Assembly (NCBI GenBank): GCA_023402355.1
Contig: JAEXCG010000067.1
Coordinates: 1-32,582 of the forward strand
Source of the DNA: Bacillota bacterium
GTDB taxonomy: Bacteria > Bacillota > Clostridia > Christensenellales > Aristaeellaceae
Direction: 5' to 3'
DNA length: 32,582 nt
The translations under genes and the position numbers were made by a program. Shown piece after piece: positions 7,954-14,720 of the stretch. Numbering within the stretch: position 1 is the first letter of the stretch; each line of letters opens with the position of its first letter. The notes under the pieces are model-generated. The model ran no database searches, was not told the origin of the DNA, and worked only from the letters and a program-made list of their open reading frames with translations.

Positions 7954-8853
7954 ATGTCCGGAACAGGGCATGTATGGAAGGCGCGCACGAAGACGAACCT
8001 GCTGTATCTGGTTTTAATGCTGCCGGTGCTCCTGCTGATCCTGTGTGTCACCTTTTACCCAGCGCTTTACAACATCGTCATCAGCTTCCGCAACGACAAC
8101 CTGCGCAACCTATCCTCGCCGCAGTTCGTAGGCCTGCGCAACTACATTCGCCTTTTTTCAGACCCGTACGTCTGGCAGGCGTTGGGGCGCACGTTCGTCT
8201 ATATGTTTTTCAGCGTCCTTGGCCGCATGATTCTGGGTTTGGCTCTGGCGCTGCTGCTGCGCGTGCCGTCTAAGCTGCGCGCGCTGCCTCGCACGGCTAT
8301 CATCCTGCCATGGGTGATGAGCGAAATCATGGTCAGCGCCATGTGGCTGTGGATCTTAAACCATCGTACCGGGTTGCTCAACGGCATACTGTCCGCGATG
8401 GGCATTTCTCAGGTTGGGTGGCTGGTATATCCATCGCTGTCCATGTTTTCGATCGTAATCGTGTCGCTTTGGAAAAACCTCGCTTTTACCTACCTGCTGC
8501 TCTTTGCGGCCCTGCAGCAGATTCCCACGGACCTGTACGAAGCGGCGAAGATCGACGGCTGCACCCGCTTCAAGAGCTTTTTGCATGTGACGATGCCCAT
8601 GATCCGTCCGACGGTGCTGATCGTGACGGTGATGGTTTCGATCAACGCGTTTGGTCAATTTTCGATCGTCTATTCCCTGACGGGCGGAGGACCGCTCAGG
8701 ACGACGGAACTGATCGGCCTTTACATGTACCAGCAGGCGTTCACGTTCATGGACCTGAGCTACGGCGCGACGATCGGCGTGGTGATCTTTCTGCTCAACA
8801 TCGCGCTGACGGTCGTGTACAACCGCGTGCTCAAGAGCGACGCGCTGTATTAG
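7954..8853 (+). CDS. Sugar ABC transporter permease, MalF type
   Basis: 299 residues with six membrane segments; first permease of a carbohydrate ABC importer. The cytoplasmic EAA loop that contacts the ATPase reads YEAAKIDGCTRFKSFLHVTMP. The N-terminal FYPALYNIVISF and the SLTGGGP motif before the last segments are typical of the MalF/UgpA branch. The start at 7954 is preferred because the AGGAGGG at 7941-7947 touches the earlier in-frame ATG at 7948 and is 6 bases from this one. It follows the binding-protein gene after a 59-base gap holding a hairpin, and is 10 bases from the next permease. No ATPase gene lies in the operon; a shared MsmX-like ATPase encoded elsewhere is the usual solution. 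Confidence 0.93.
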   Translation: MSGTGHVWKARTKTNLLYLVLMLPVLLLILCVTFYPALYNIVISFRNDNLRNLSSPQFVGLRNYIRLFSDPYVWQALGRTFVYMFFSVLGRMILGLALALLLRVPSKLRALPRTAIILPWVMSEIMVSAMWLWILNHRTGLLNGILSAMGISQVGWLVYPSLSMFSIVIVSLWKNLAFTYLLLFAALQQIPTDLYEAAKIDGCTRFKSFLHVTMPMIRPTVLIVTVMVSINAFGQFSIVYSLTGGGPLRTTELIGLYMYQQAFTFMDLSYGATIGVVIFLLNIALTVVYNRVLKSDALY

Positions 8854-8863
8854 GGGGATGGAG

Positions 8864-9691
8864 ATGAAAACCAAAGCCTTTGGACGCGCGGCCCTGTACG
8901 CCGCGTATGCGTTGATCGTGCTGTTTATGCTCTTTCCGATTCTCTGGACGCTACTGACGAGCTTCAAGAGCGAAGCGGAGATCTTCCGTTTCCCGCCCAC
9001 GATCTGGCCGGAGCGCTTTACGATGGACAGCTATCGGTACGTGCTCGACTCCAACATCCCGCGCCAGATGCTCAACAGCGTCGTCGTCTGCGCGCAGACG
9101 ATCGTGCTGACGCTGCTCCTGAGCACGATGGGCGGTTTTGCCTTTGCGCGGGCGACGTTCAGAGGCAAAAACGTGTTGCTCTTCTTCCTCGTGGGCACAC
9201 AGATGATCCCGGGCCTTTCCAACATCATCACGCTCTATATGATGGGAAGCCGCATGGGCCTGCTTAACTCGCATCTGTACCTGGTAGCCATCTATTCCGC
9301 GTCCTCCGCGCCGGTGTGCGTATGGTTGATGAAGGGATACTTTGAACAGATCCCCGCATCGCTGGATGAAGCCGCGCTGGTGGATGGCTGTACGCGCCTG
9401 GGGACGCTCTTTCGCATCGTGCTGCCGCTCGTCCGCACGGGAATTGCCGCCTGCGCGATGATGGTCTTCGTCAATGCCTGGAATGAGTTTCTCGTCTCGC
9501 TCACGATGATCGGACGCACGAAGCTCAAGACGTTTCCCGTGGGGCTGCAGGCTTTCATGGCGGACAACGACATGAACTGGATGAACCTGAGCGCGGCGAC
9601 GATTCTGGGCCTTTTGCCGGTGCTGGTGCTGTTCATCAGCTTTCAAAAGAGCTTCGTCGAGGGCATGACGAGCGGCGCGATCAAAGCCTGA
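8864..9691 (+). CDS. Sugar ABC transporter permease, MalG type
   Basis: 275 residues, six membrane segments; second permease of the importer. The EAA loop is DEAALVDGCTRLGTLFRIVLP. The ending FVEGMTSGAIK is the standard end of MalG-type permeases. The stretch FPILWTLLTSFKSEAEIF after the first segment is also typical. The start at 8864 is chosen over the ATG at 8858, since the AGGGGG ribosome site directly touches the latter. The gene is separated from the preceding permease by only 10 bases, so translation is probably coupled. It forms a heterodimer with the protein encoded at 7954-8853. Confidence 0.94.
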   Translation: MKTKAFGRAALYAAYALIVLFMLFPILWTLLTSFKSEAEIFRFPPTIWPERFTMDSYRYVLDSNIPRQMLNSVVVCAQTIVLTLLLSTMGGFAFARATFRGKNVLLFFLVGTQMIPGLSNIITLYMMGSRMGLLNSHLYLVAIYSASSAPVCVWLMKGYFEQIPASLDEAALVDGCTRLGTLFRIVLPLVRTGIAACAMMVFVNAWNEFLVSLTMIGRTKLKTFPVGLQAFMADNDMNWMNLSAATILGLLPVLVLFISFQKSFVEGMTSGAIKA

Positions 9692-9704
9692 AAAGAGGAA
9701 GAAA

Positions 9705-10499
9705 ATGCTGAAACAGTACATGAGCTCGACGCATATGCAAAGCCGCGACGATTGGAACGCCTGCATCGTGCAGGCGTCTGAGCTGGGCTTTGACGGCGTC
9801 GAGCTGTTCGGCGGGGACTACGCGCTGCGCGAAAAAATGGAACCCGTGCGCCTTGCGGCGCTGCGACGGACGGCCGCCGCCTGCGGCATTGCGCTTTCAG
9901 CTCACCCGTGGGTGGAGTGGGCCGTATTGCCGCCGGACGCGCTCGCCTCCAGCGCCCGGTGGATGCTGGAAAACTGCGCGCGGTTGGGTGCGCGGGAGAT
10001 CAACGTACACATGGCCTTCTTTACGGACAGGGAGACAGGCTTAGCCCGGCTTTATGAAGCATTCGACCCGTGTCTGCCATTCCTTGAAGCGGAGGGCATG
10101 ACGCTGCTGTTTGAGAACGTGCCGGGACACGGCTTTCGAGAGATCGGCTCCGAGCCGGACGATTTCGCGGCGCTGTTTTCTCATTACGGACCGGACACGC
10201 CGGTGATGCTGACGATCGACAATGGGCACGCGCATATCATGGGAAACCTGCGGGCGTTGGCGGAGCGCTTCGCGGGGCGCTGGCGCTATGCGCACGTCGA
10301 CGACAACGACGGGCTCGAGGACCTGCATCTGCGGCCGGGAGCCGGCAATGTGGATTGGAACGCACTGGCCGCCTGTGCGCGCCAGGCGGACTATGCGGGG
10401 CCGCTCATGATGGAATATCCGCAATCCGGGCTCGCAGAGGGACTTGCGGTCGTCCGATGCGCATTTGCAGGCGCGGGCTACGCGCTCAGGACACTGTAA
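9705..10499 (+). CDS. Sugar phosphate isomerase/epimerase (xylose isomerase-like TIM barrel)
   Basis: 264 residues, a single AP-endonuclease-2/xylose-isomerase-like TIM barrel expected in the cytoplasm. Metal-site segments in order are LLFENVPGHG (glutamate), LTIDNGHAHI (aspartate and histidine), YAHVDDNDG (histidine and aspartate) and a final MMEYP (glutamate). The family includes sugar isomerases, epimerases and inosose dehydratases, so the exact reaction cannot be given. It is the last gene of the ABC transporter operon, 13 bases after the second permease. The likely role is to convert the imported sugar or a product of it. A strong terminator follows directly. GAGGAAG precedes the ATG. 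Confidence 0.85.
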   Translation: MLKQYMSSTHMQSRDDWNACIVQASELGFDGVELFGGDYALREKMEPVRLAALRRTAAACGIALSAHPWVEWAVLPPDALASSARWMLENCARLGAREINVHMAFFTDRETGLARLYEAFDPCLPFLEAEGMTLLFENVPGHGFREIGSEPDDFAALFSHYGPDTPVMLTIDNGHAHIMGNLRALAERFAGRWRYAHVDDNDGLEDLHLRPGAGNVDWNALAACARQADYAGPLMMEYPQSGLAEGLAVVRCAFAGAGYALRTL

Positions 10500-10510
10500 A
10501 CAGGTGGATA

Positions 10511-10550
10511 AAGCCGCCGCGCTTTTAAAGCAGAAGCGCGGCGGCTTTTC
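10511..10550. terminator. Bidirectional terminator between sugar operon and regulator
   Basis: AAGCCGCCGCGCTT (10511-10524) and AAGCGCGGCGGCTT (10534-10547) form a 14-bp perfect stem. TTTTC follows on the plus strand, and the reverse side has a short T-run. It lies 11 bases after the isomerase stop and directly touches the stop of the facing regulator gene, so it probably serves both units. Confidence 0.88.
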
Positions 10551-11626
10551 TATCCCCTGGGGCCCAGGCAGCTTTGACGCACGTAAAGCTTGGGCTCGAA
10601 GAGCGTGTGTAGCGGCGGGGGCGATTGGAAGTCGTCGAACTGCAACAGAATATCCAATGCTGCGTGCCCCAGGCGGTAGGATTGAATGTCGATTGAGGTG
10701 AGTGGAGGGATCATCTGGTCGCAGGCGAGCGAATTGTCGCTGCCGATTACGCCTACATCGTCCGAAATACGCAAACCTCGACGGGCGACGGCTTCGTATA
10801 CGATGCCTGCCATCGTGTCATTAAAACAGTAAAAAGCATCCGGCGGCGAAGGCAAGGAAAGCATCTCCACGATTTGCCGAATAAACTGCTCGCGCGGCGC
10901 CCGATCTTGGATGAGGACGTGCGCTGGATCGTGGAGCAGGCCAAACAGCTGCTTGGCAGTCAAATAACAACCCAAACAGCTATCGATCGATTCGTCGCCG
11001 TGGTTGCTTACGCATGCAATGCGCGTGTAGCCGCACGATTGCAGATGGCGCATGCGCTCCAGCCCTGCGGTGATATTGTTGGGCGCGACCAGGGGCATCC
11101 TGCGCATGTCCGGCAGACGGTCGAAGAGAAAGACGGTGGGTATTCGCCTGTCCACCAGGAGCGCAGACGTCTCCTGATAGGAGGCGCGCTGGGTAGGGGG
11201 TTGAAGGATCAGGCCGTCGATTCCCGCATTAATTAACCGCCGCACGAGGCTGTGCTGACGCTGCGCGTCGTGACCGGATGAGCAGATCGTGACATCAATG
11301 CCCAGCGCATGGGCATAATCCGTTATGCCTTGCTCGATCAAGGCGGAACTGTTGATACCATGCGTGGGCAGGATGGTTCCGATATGCCGGCCGGAGGATG
11401 CAGAGGGGATGGATACGTTCAACGCAGGGTCAGCGACGTATGTGCCCGACTTTTTAACGGCATAAAGGTAGCCTTCCGCGCAAAGAGAGGCGATGACGCG
11501 GTCGATGGTGGTGCGGCTGGCGAAGTACTGTTCGCACAGGAGCGGGCGCGCGGGCAGCCGCGTATGCGGCGGAAGGGACTCGATGTCCGCGATGATGCGC
11601 CGTTTAACCTCCTGATACACAGACAA
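10550..11626 (-). CDS. GntR/LacI hybrid transcriptional regulator (AraR-like)
   Basis: 358 residues. Residues 1-65 form a GntR-type winged helix (VYQEVKRRIIADIE, then SRTTIDRVIASLCAEGYLY and the wing KKSGTYVAD). From about 80 on follows a LacI-type sugar-binding domain (GTILPTHGIN, DGLILQPP, FYCFNDTMAGIVYEA, VGVIGSDNS). Such AraR-like proteins bind DNA as dimers and let go when a sugar binds. The start codon is TTG (11624-11626) with AAGGAG 9 bases upstream. The gene is 27 bases after the GH20 gene and faces the sugar ABC operon, so both are likely targets. The operator could not be identified with confidence. Confidence 0.9.
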   Translation of the reverse strand: MSVYQEVKRRIIADIESLPPHTRLPARPLLCEQYFASRTTIDRVIASLCAEGYLYAVKKSGTYVADPALNVSIPSASSGRHIGTILPTHGINSSALIEQGITDYAHALGIDVTICSSGHDAQRQHSLVRRLINAGIDGLILQPPTQRASYQETSALLVDRRIPTVFLFDRLPDMRRMPLVAPNNITAGLERMRHLQSCGYTRIACVSNHGDESIDSCLGCYLTAKQLFGLLHDPAHVLIQDRAPREQFIRQIVEMLSLPSPPDAFYCFNDTMAGIVYEAVARRGLRISDDVGVIGSDNSLACDQMIPPLTSIDIQSYRLGHAALDILLQFDDFQSPPPLHTLFEPKLYVRQSCLGPRG

Positions 11627-11653
11627 GGACAGCAGCTCCTTTCGAAGGGCGGT

Positions 11654-13534
11654 TTACTCGTTGCAGGCGGAGGCGATGGCGCTCCAGCGCACCTCGTACT
11701 GGTACAGGCCGTCCTCGTCCATCATGAAGGGCAGCTTTTCGCAGGAAAGCTCCGGGATGTCGCGGATGTCGCCGTCGGCAAACGCCTGCATGCGAAGAAG
11801 CGCGGACTTGAAGCGCGCGATGACGCCGCCCACGCGCACGTCCACCACCTCGAAGCCGAAGGGCTTGTTTTCGCCAAGCCACAGCGCGCGCCAGCGATCC
11901 GCAAGGTCCGTCAGCGCCGCGATGTTCTCCTCGGCTACCGTGACCAGCGCGCGCGCCGCCGTGCGGTCGCCCGCGCGGACGGCTGCCGCCGCGCCCTCGC
12001 GCCACACGCACTTGAGGCGGAGCGCCTCGGAAAGCGCCTCGTAAAGGCGCATCATCGGCTTGAGGGCCTGCGGAGCCTCGTCGCCAAAGCGCAGGAAGTC
12101 GAGTTGGAGGGCCGCGTAGTGCGCCTGCATGTGCTCGCCCTCGAAGTCCTTTTCAAAGAGGGGGATCAGCGGGTCCTCGTAGAGCAGGGGCTTGCAGGCG
12201 TTGACGACGTTGTGCTCCGGCTTTTTGCGGCTGATGGGGTAGTGCAAGTCGCTGATGCGAAGGAACGCCTCGCCGTCCGCGCCGGAGCACTCCGCGAAGC
12301 GGCGCAGCAAATGCTCCTCATCCAGCGTGCCCGCGTAGTCGAACTCGGCGTAAGCCTGCAGCCCCAGCAGAATCGCCGGGTAAGGGCACTCGCCGCCGTT
12401 GTCGCCCCAGGCGGTGGCAAACACCTCGCGCACGCCGTGCGCGAGGCATTGACGCAGCGCGGGCCCGGCGATGGTGAACGTCTTTCTGTAGTCGGCCGCG
12501 ATGCCGGACCAGGTCCAGATGCCGCCGGCGAAGACCGTCTTGGCCTTAAAGCGCTCGTGGCAGGTCAGCATCCGGTCATAGCCTGCCTCGCTTTCGTGAT
12601 AATAATCCCAGTAGACGAGGTCGATGTCCTCCGGCGCGCTGTCGATGATCTCGTCCGTGAAGACCTTGCCCTCGCCGTAGTAGCCGCCGGGTCCGGCGTT
12701 TTCAAAGTGCATGTCGCTCCACATCATGGCCTCAAGCCCCAGCCTGTTTACGATTTCGCGCACGCGGCGCAGGTGCTCGGCCATGAGCGTCGCGGGCAGG
12801 GTGTAGCCGCGCTCCGCGAGGCGGCGGCCGCGGCCCAGATCCCAGGCCTCGTCCATGCCGATGTGGATGCGGCGGGAGCGATACGGGCGGGTGGCGCTTT
12901 TGAGCATGCGCTCGATGAGGTCGTACACGTCGTCGCTGCCGACCATGAGGGTGACCTGCGTGTCGCGATAGCGGGCGGCTGCGCGCCAGTGGAGAAAGCG
13001 CTCCAGATGCGAAAGCGTCTGGATGCAGGGGATGAGCTCGATGCCCAGCGCGTCGGCGTAGTCGTCCAGCTCTCGCAGCTCTTCCTCGCTGTAGCGGCCG
13101 CGGCAGTAGCCGAAGTAGGGCTCGCCGTCCAGCTCGTAGGTCTCCTCGGTGTACATCATCGCCCAGTTCAGGCCCATCAGCGCCATGCGGCGCAGCATGT
13201 AGCGCAGGGTGTCCAGATTGGCGACGGCGTTGCGCGAGCAGTCGAACATGACCCCGTTTCGCGTAAAGCGCCGCGTCTCGGCGAGGGAAAACGGCGCTTC
13301 TCCGGCGTGCGCGATGAGGATGGAGAGCGCGCGGAAGAACGCGGCCTTGTCGCGGCAGAGAATTGCCGCGTGCGTGCGCTCGATTTCGACGCGCAGCGTG
13401 TCCTGCGCCTTGGGGTCGATTTGGACGCGCACGGGCAGCCCGTCCGGCGCGCGCTCGATGTGAAGCTCGCTGGCGAGCAGGTTCAGCCCGGATTCGACCG
13501 GGGCGAGATCGCCGGTAAAGTACAGCGCGGGCAT
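11654..13534 (-). CDS. GH20 beta-N-acetylhexosaminidase (GcnA-like)
   Basis: 626 residues, close to the length of streptococcal GcnA. Family 20 enzymes release terminal N-acetylglucosamine or N-acetylgalactosamine by substrate-assisted catalysis. The core barrel starts near residue 90 (RRFTRNGVMFDCSRNAV), and the catalytic pair lies in HIGMDEAW with Asp 228 and Glu 229. Further active-site segments are MMWSDMHF and ATAWGDNGGEC. No signal peptide is seen, so the enzyme is expected inside the cell acting on imported oligosaccharides. The start at 13534 has AAGGAGGT 7 bases upstream; a longer start at 13591 would fall in the promoter region. It is co-transcribed with the regulator that follows. 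Other GH20 specificities are possible. Confidence 0.9.
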   Translation of the reverse strand: MPALYFTGDLAPVESGLNLLASELHIERAPDGLPVRVQIDPKAQDTLRVEIERTHAAILCRDKAAFFRALSILIAHAGEAPFSLAETRRFTRNGVMFDCSRNAVANLDTLRYMLRRMALMGLNWAMMYTEETYELDGEPYFGYCRGRYSEEELRELDDYADALGIELIPCIQTLSHLERFLHWRAAARYRDTQVTLMVGSDDVYDLIERMLKSATRPYRSRRIHIGMDEAWDLGRGRRLAERGYTLPATLMAEHLRRVREIVNRLGLEAMMWSDMHFENAGPGGYYGEGKVFTDEIIDSAPEDIDLVYWDYYHESEAGYDRMLTCHERFKAKTVFAGGIWTWSGIAADYRKTFTIAGPALRQCLAHGVREVFATAWGDNGGECPYPAILLGLQAYAEFDYAGTLDEEHLLRRFAECSGADGEAFLRISDLHYPISRKKPEHNVVNACKPLLYEDPLIPLFEKDFEGEHMQAHYAALQLDFLRFGDEAPQALKPMMRLYEALSEALRLKCVWREGAAAAVRAGDRTAARALVTVAEENIAALTDLADRWRALWLGENKPFGFEVVDVRVGGVIARFKSALLRMQAFADGDIRDIPELSCEKLPFMMDEDGLYQYEVRWSAIASACNE

Positions 13535-13586
13535 GGGAAAACCTCCTTGATTCTGCGCGAAACGCACAGGTGAATTGGCTGCCCCC

Positions 13587-13592
13587 ATCATA
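13587..13592 (-). promoter_or_regulatory. Candidate -10 of the GH20-regulator operon
   Basis: TATGAT on the minus strand, 52 bases before the start codon, with only a weak -35 (TTTTAA-like, about 17 bases upstream). It lies between the stop of the DUF1848 gene and the GH20 start, where a regulated promoter would be expected. Confidence 0.4.
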
Positions 13593-13630
13593 CCATAAAC
13601 GGCGGAGCGTTAAAAGCTTGCAGGGCAAAT

Positions 13631-14557
13631 TTAGAGCGGAAGCGACGTCTGCGCAAGCCGCACGCGCGGCATGGCGCGGTCCGTGACGCGCGCGTCCGGC
13701 GGGAGCGGGCCCGAGAGCGACGGAAGCGCCGGGTCGTGCGCCCGGTAGCGCCGGAGTGCGAGAGATCTGGAATGCGTTGCGTAACAATAGGCGCAGCCGC
13801 CCGGGCAGGTGCTGTACGCGCCGATGTCCACGCTGCCGGCGCAGCCGCAGGCGGGACGCTGCCCCTTTTCTTGCGGCGCGTCGACCGGGCAGCCGAGGAT
13901 GCGCGCGGCCTTTTGCGGGTCCACGCAGGCGGCATGCCCAATGCCGAGGGCGGACAGGTCCATCTGCTCGCCGCAGGTGAAGAGGGGCAGCCCGTAGGGG
14001 GCGGCTGCGCGCGCGAAGGCCGCGGCGAGCGCGCGCATGTCTTCGGGCGGGGCGGGCACGACGCGGCCGCCCAGGTGGCGATAGGGGTCGGCAAAGCTGA
14101 TGATGCAGCGCGTGGTGAGGGGCGCGAGCTGCGACAGGAGGCGGCCGAACTGCTCCTCGTGCCAAGCGGGCGGATGCGCGCCGTCCAGCAGGATAGGGTC
14201 ATAGCGCCAGTCCACGCGCTCCGGCCCAAGGCGCTGGCTCAGGCGGGCGAACGCGTCGAGGCGCGCCGCTTCCTCCGGGAAGCCGATCTCCACGTCCCTG
14301 CCGTAGGGCGTCAGGGTGTAGGTGAAGTAGTAGGCGTAGCCGCGCGCGTCCAGCTCGTCCAGGTGCGGCATCAGGGGCAGCGGGTTCTTCGTCCAGAAGA
14401 CGAACAGCTCCGCGTCCCGGGGCGCAAGCGAGACGCGGCTGTACCGGCGCGCGTCAAAGGGGCTCCCGACGAGGCAGTACCCCTCGCGCACGCGGTTCAT
14501 GAACCAGGGCGCGTAGAAGGCGGGAATGTCGGTGCGGCGGCTGACGCTGACGAGCAT
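13631..14557 (-). CDS. DUF1848 family protein with radical-SAM-like C-terminal cysteine cluster
   Basis: 308 residues. The N-terminal VSRRTDIPAFY (4-14) and LFVFWTKNP (51-59) mark the DUF1848 family, whose function is unknown. Near the C terminus are cysteines at 237, 239, 251, 255 and 258; the last three form CX3CX2C (CPGGCAYC), as in the Fe-S site of radical SAM enzymes, but placed at the end rather than the beginning. The protein therefore probably binds a 4Fe-4S cluster. A near-consensus LexA box lies beside its -10 element (14592-14605), so expression is probably raised by DNA damage and a DNA-related role is plausible. An AGGAGG site is 10 bases upstream of the ATG. Confidence 0.87.
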   Translation of the reverse strand: MLVSVSRRTDIPAFYAPWFMNRVREGYCLVGSPFDARRYSRVSLAPRDAELFVFWTKNPLPLMPHLDELDARGYAYYFTYTLTPYGRDVEIGFPEEAARLDAFARLSQRLGPERVDWRYDPILLDGAHPPAWHEEQFGRLLSQLAPLTTRCIISFADPYRHLGGRVVPAPPEDMRALAAAFARAAAPYGLPLFTCGEQMDLSALGIGHAACVDPQKAARILGCPVDAPQEKGQRPACGCAGSVDIGAYSTCPGGCAYCYATHSRSLALRRYRAHDPALPSLSGPLPPDARVTDRAMPRVRLAQTSLPL

Positions 14558-14586
14558 GGCGGGAGACCTCCTCTCATTGTCTCTTT

Positions 14587-14592
14587 ATTATA
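14587..14592 (-). promoter_or_regulatory. -10 element of the DUF1848 gene
   Basis: Perfect TATAAT on the minus strand, 30 bases before the start codon. No good -35 is seen; the LexA box occupies the spacer just upstream. Confidence 0.55.
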
Positions 14593-14605
14593 GAACGTAT
14601 GTTCG
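14592..14605 (-). promoter_or_regulatory. LexA (SOS) box upstream of the DUF1848 gene
   Basis: The minus strand reads CGAACATACGTTCT, which matches the Gram-positive LexA/DinR consensus CGAACRNRYGTTYG at 13 of 14 positions. It ends on the first base of the TATAAT, so bound LexA would block RNA polymerase. Matching all eight core bases plus the R/Y positions by chance in this short region is unlikely. Confidence 0.7.
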
Positions 14606-14629
14606 CTTCTGCGCGCGCCGAAACGAACC

Positions 14630-14645
14630 GGACAAAAATTTGTCC
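14630..14645. promoter_or_regulatory. Inverted repeat between divergent promoters (possible operator)
   Basis: GGACAAA and TTTGTCC separated by two bases form a perfect 7+7 palindrome. It lies about 33 bases upstream of the -10 of the phosphodiesterase gene and about 38 bases upstream of the -10 of the DUF1848 gene. The binding protein is unknown. Confidence 0.35.
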
Positions 14646-14674
14646 CCCAAAAAATGCTTTCGCCGGCGCGGATT

Positions 14675-14683
14675 TGATATAAT
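14675..14683 (+). promoter_or_regulatory. Extended -10 promoter of the phosphodiesterase gene
   Basis: TGATATAAT is an extended -10 (TGN before a perfect TATAAT at 14678-14683), with no clear -35. Transcription would begin near 14690, about 30 bases before the start codon at 14721. Confidence 0.6.
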
Positions 14684-14720
14684 AGAGCGAAAAGCGGGCG
14701 CAGGAAGGACGACGATCGAC

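Noticed and set aside
11309..13573. Long open frame on the plus strand opposite the GH20 gene
   Set aside because: Antisense frame kept open by high GC3; rich in Arg, Ala, His and Val without domain motifs, while the minus strand has clear GH20 active-site motifs and a good ribosome site.
13588..14229. Open frames in other phases over the DUF1848 gene
   Set aside because: Compositional shadows of the DUF1848 reading frame, which itself has conserved motifs and a regulated promoter.
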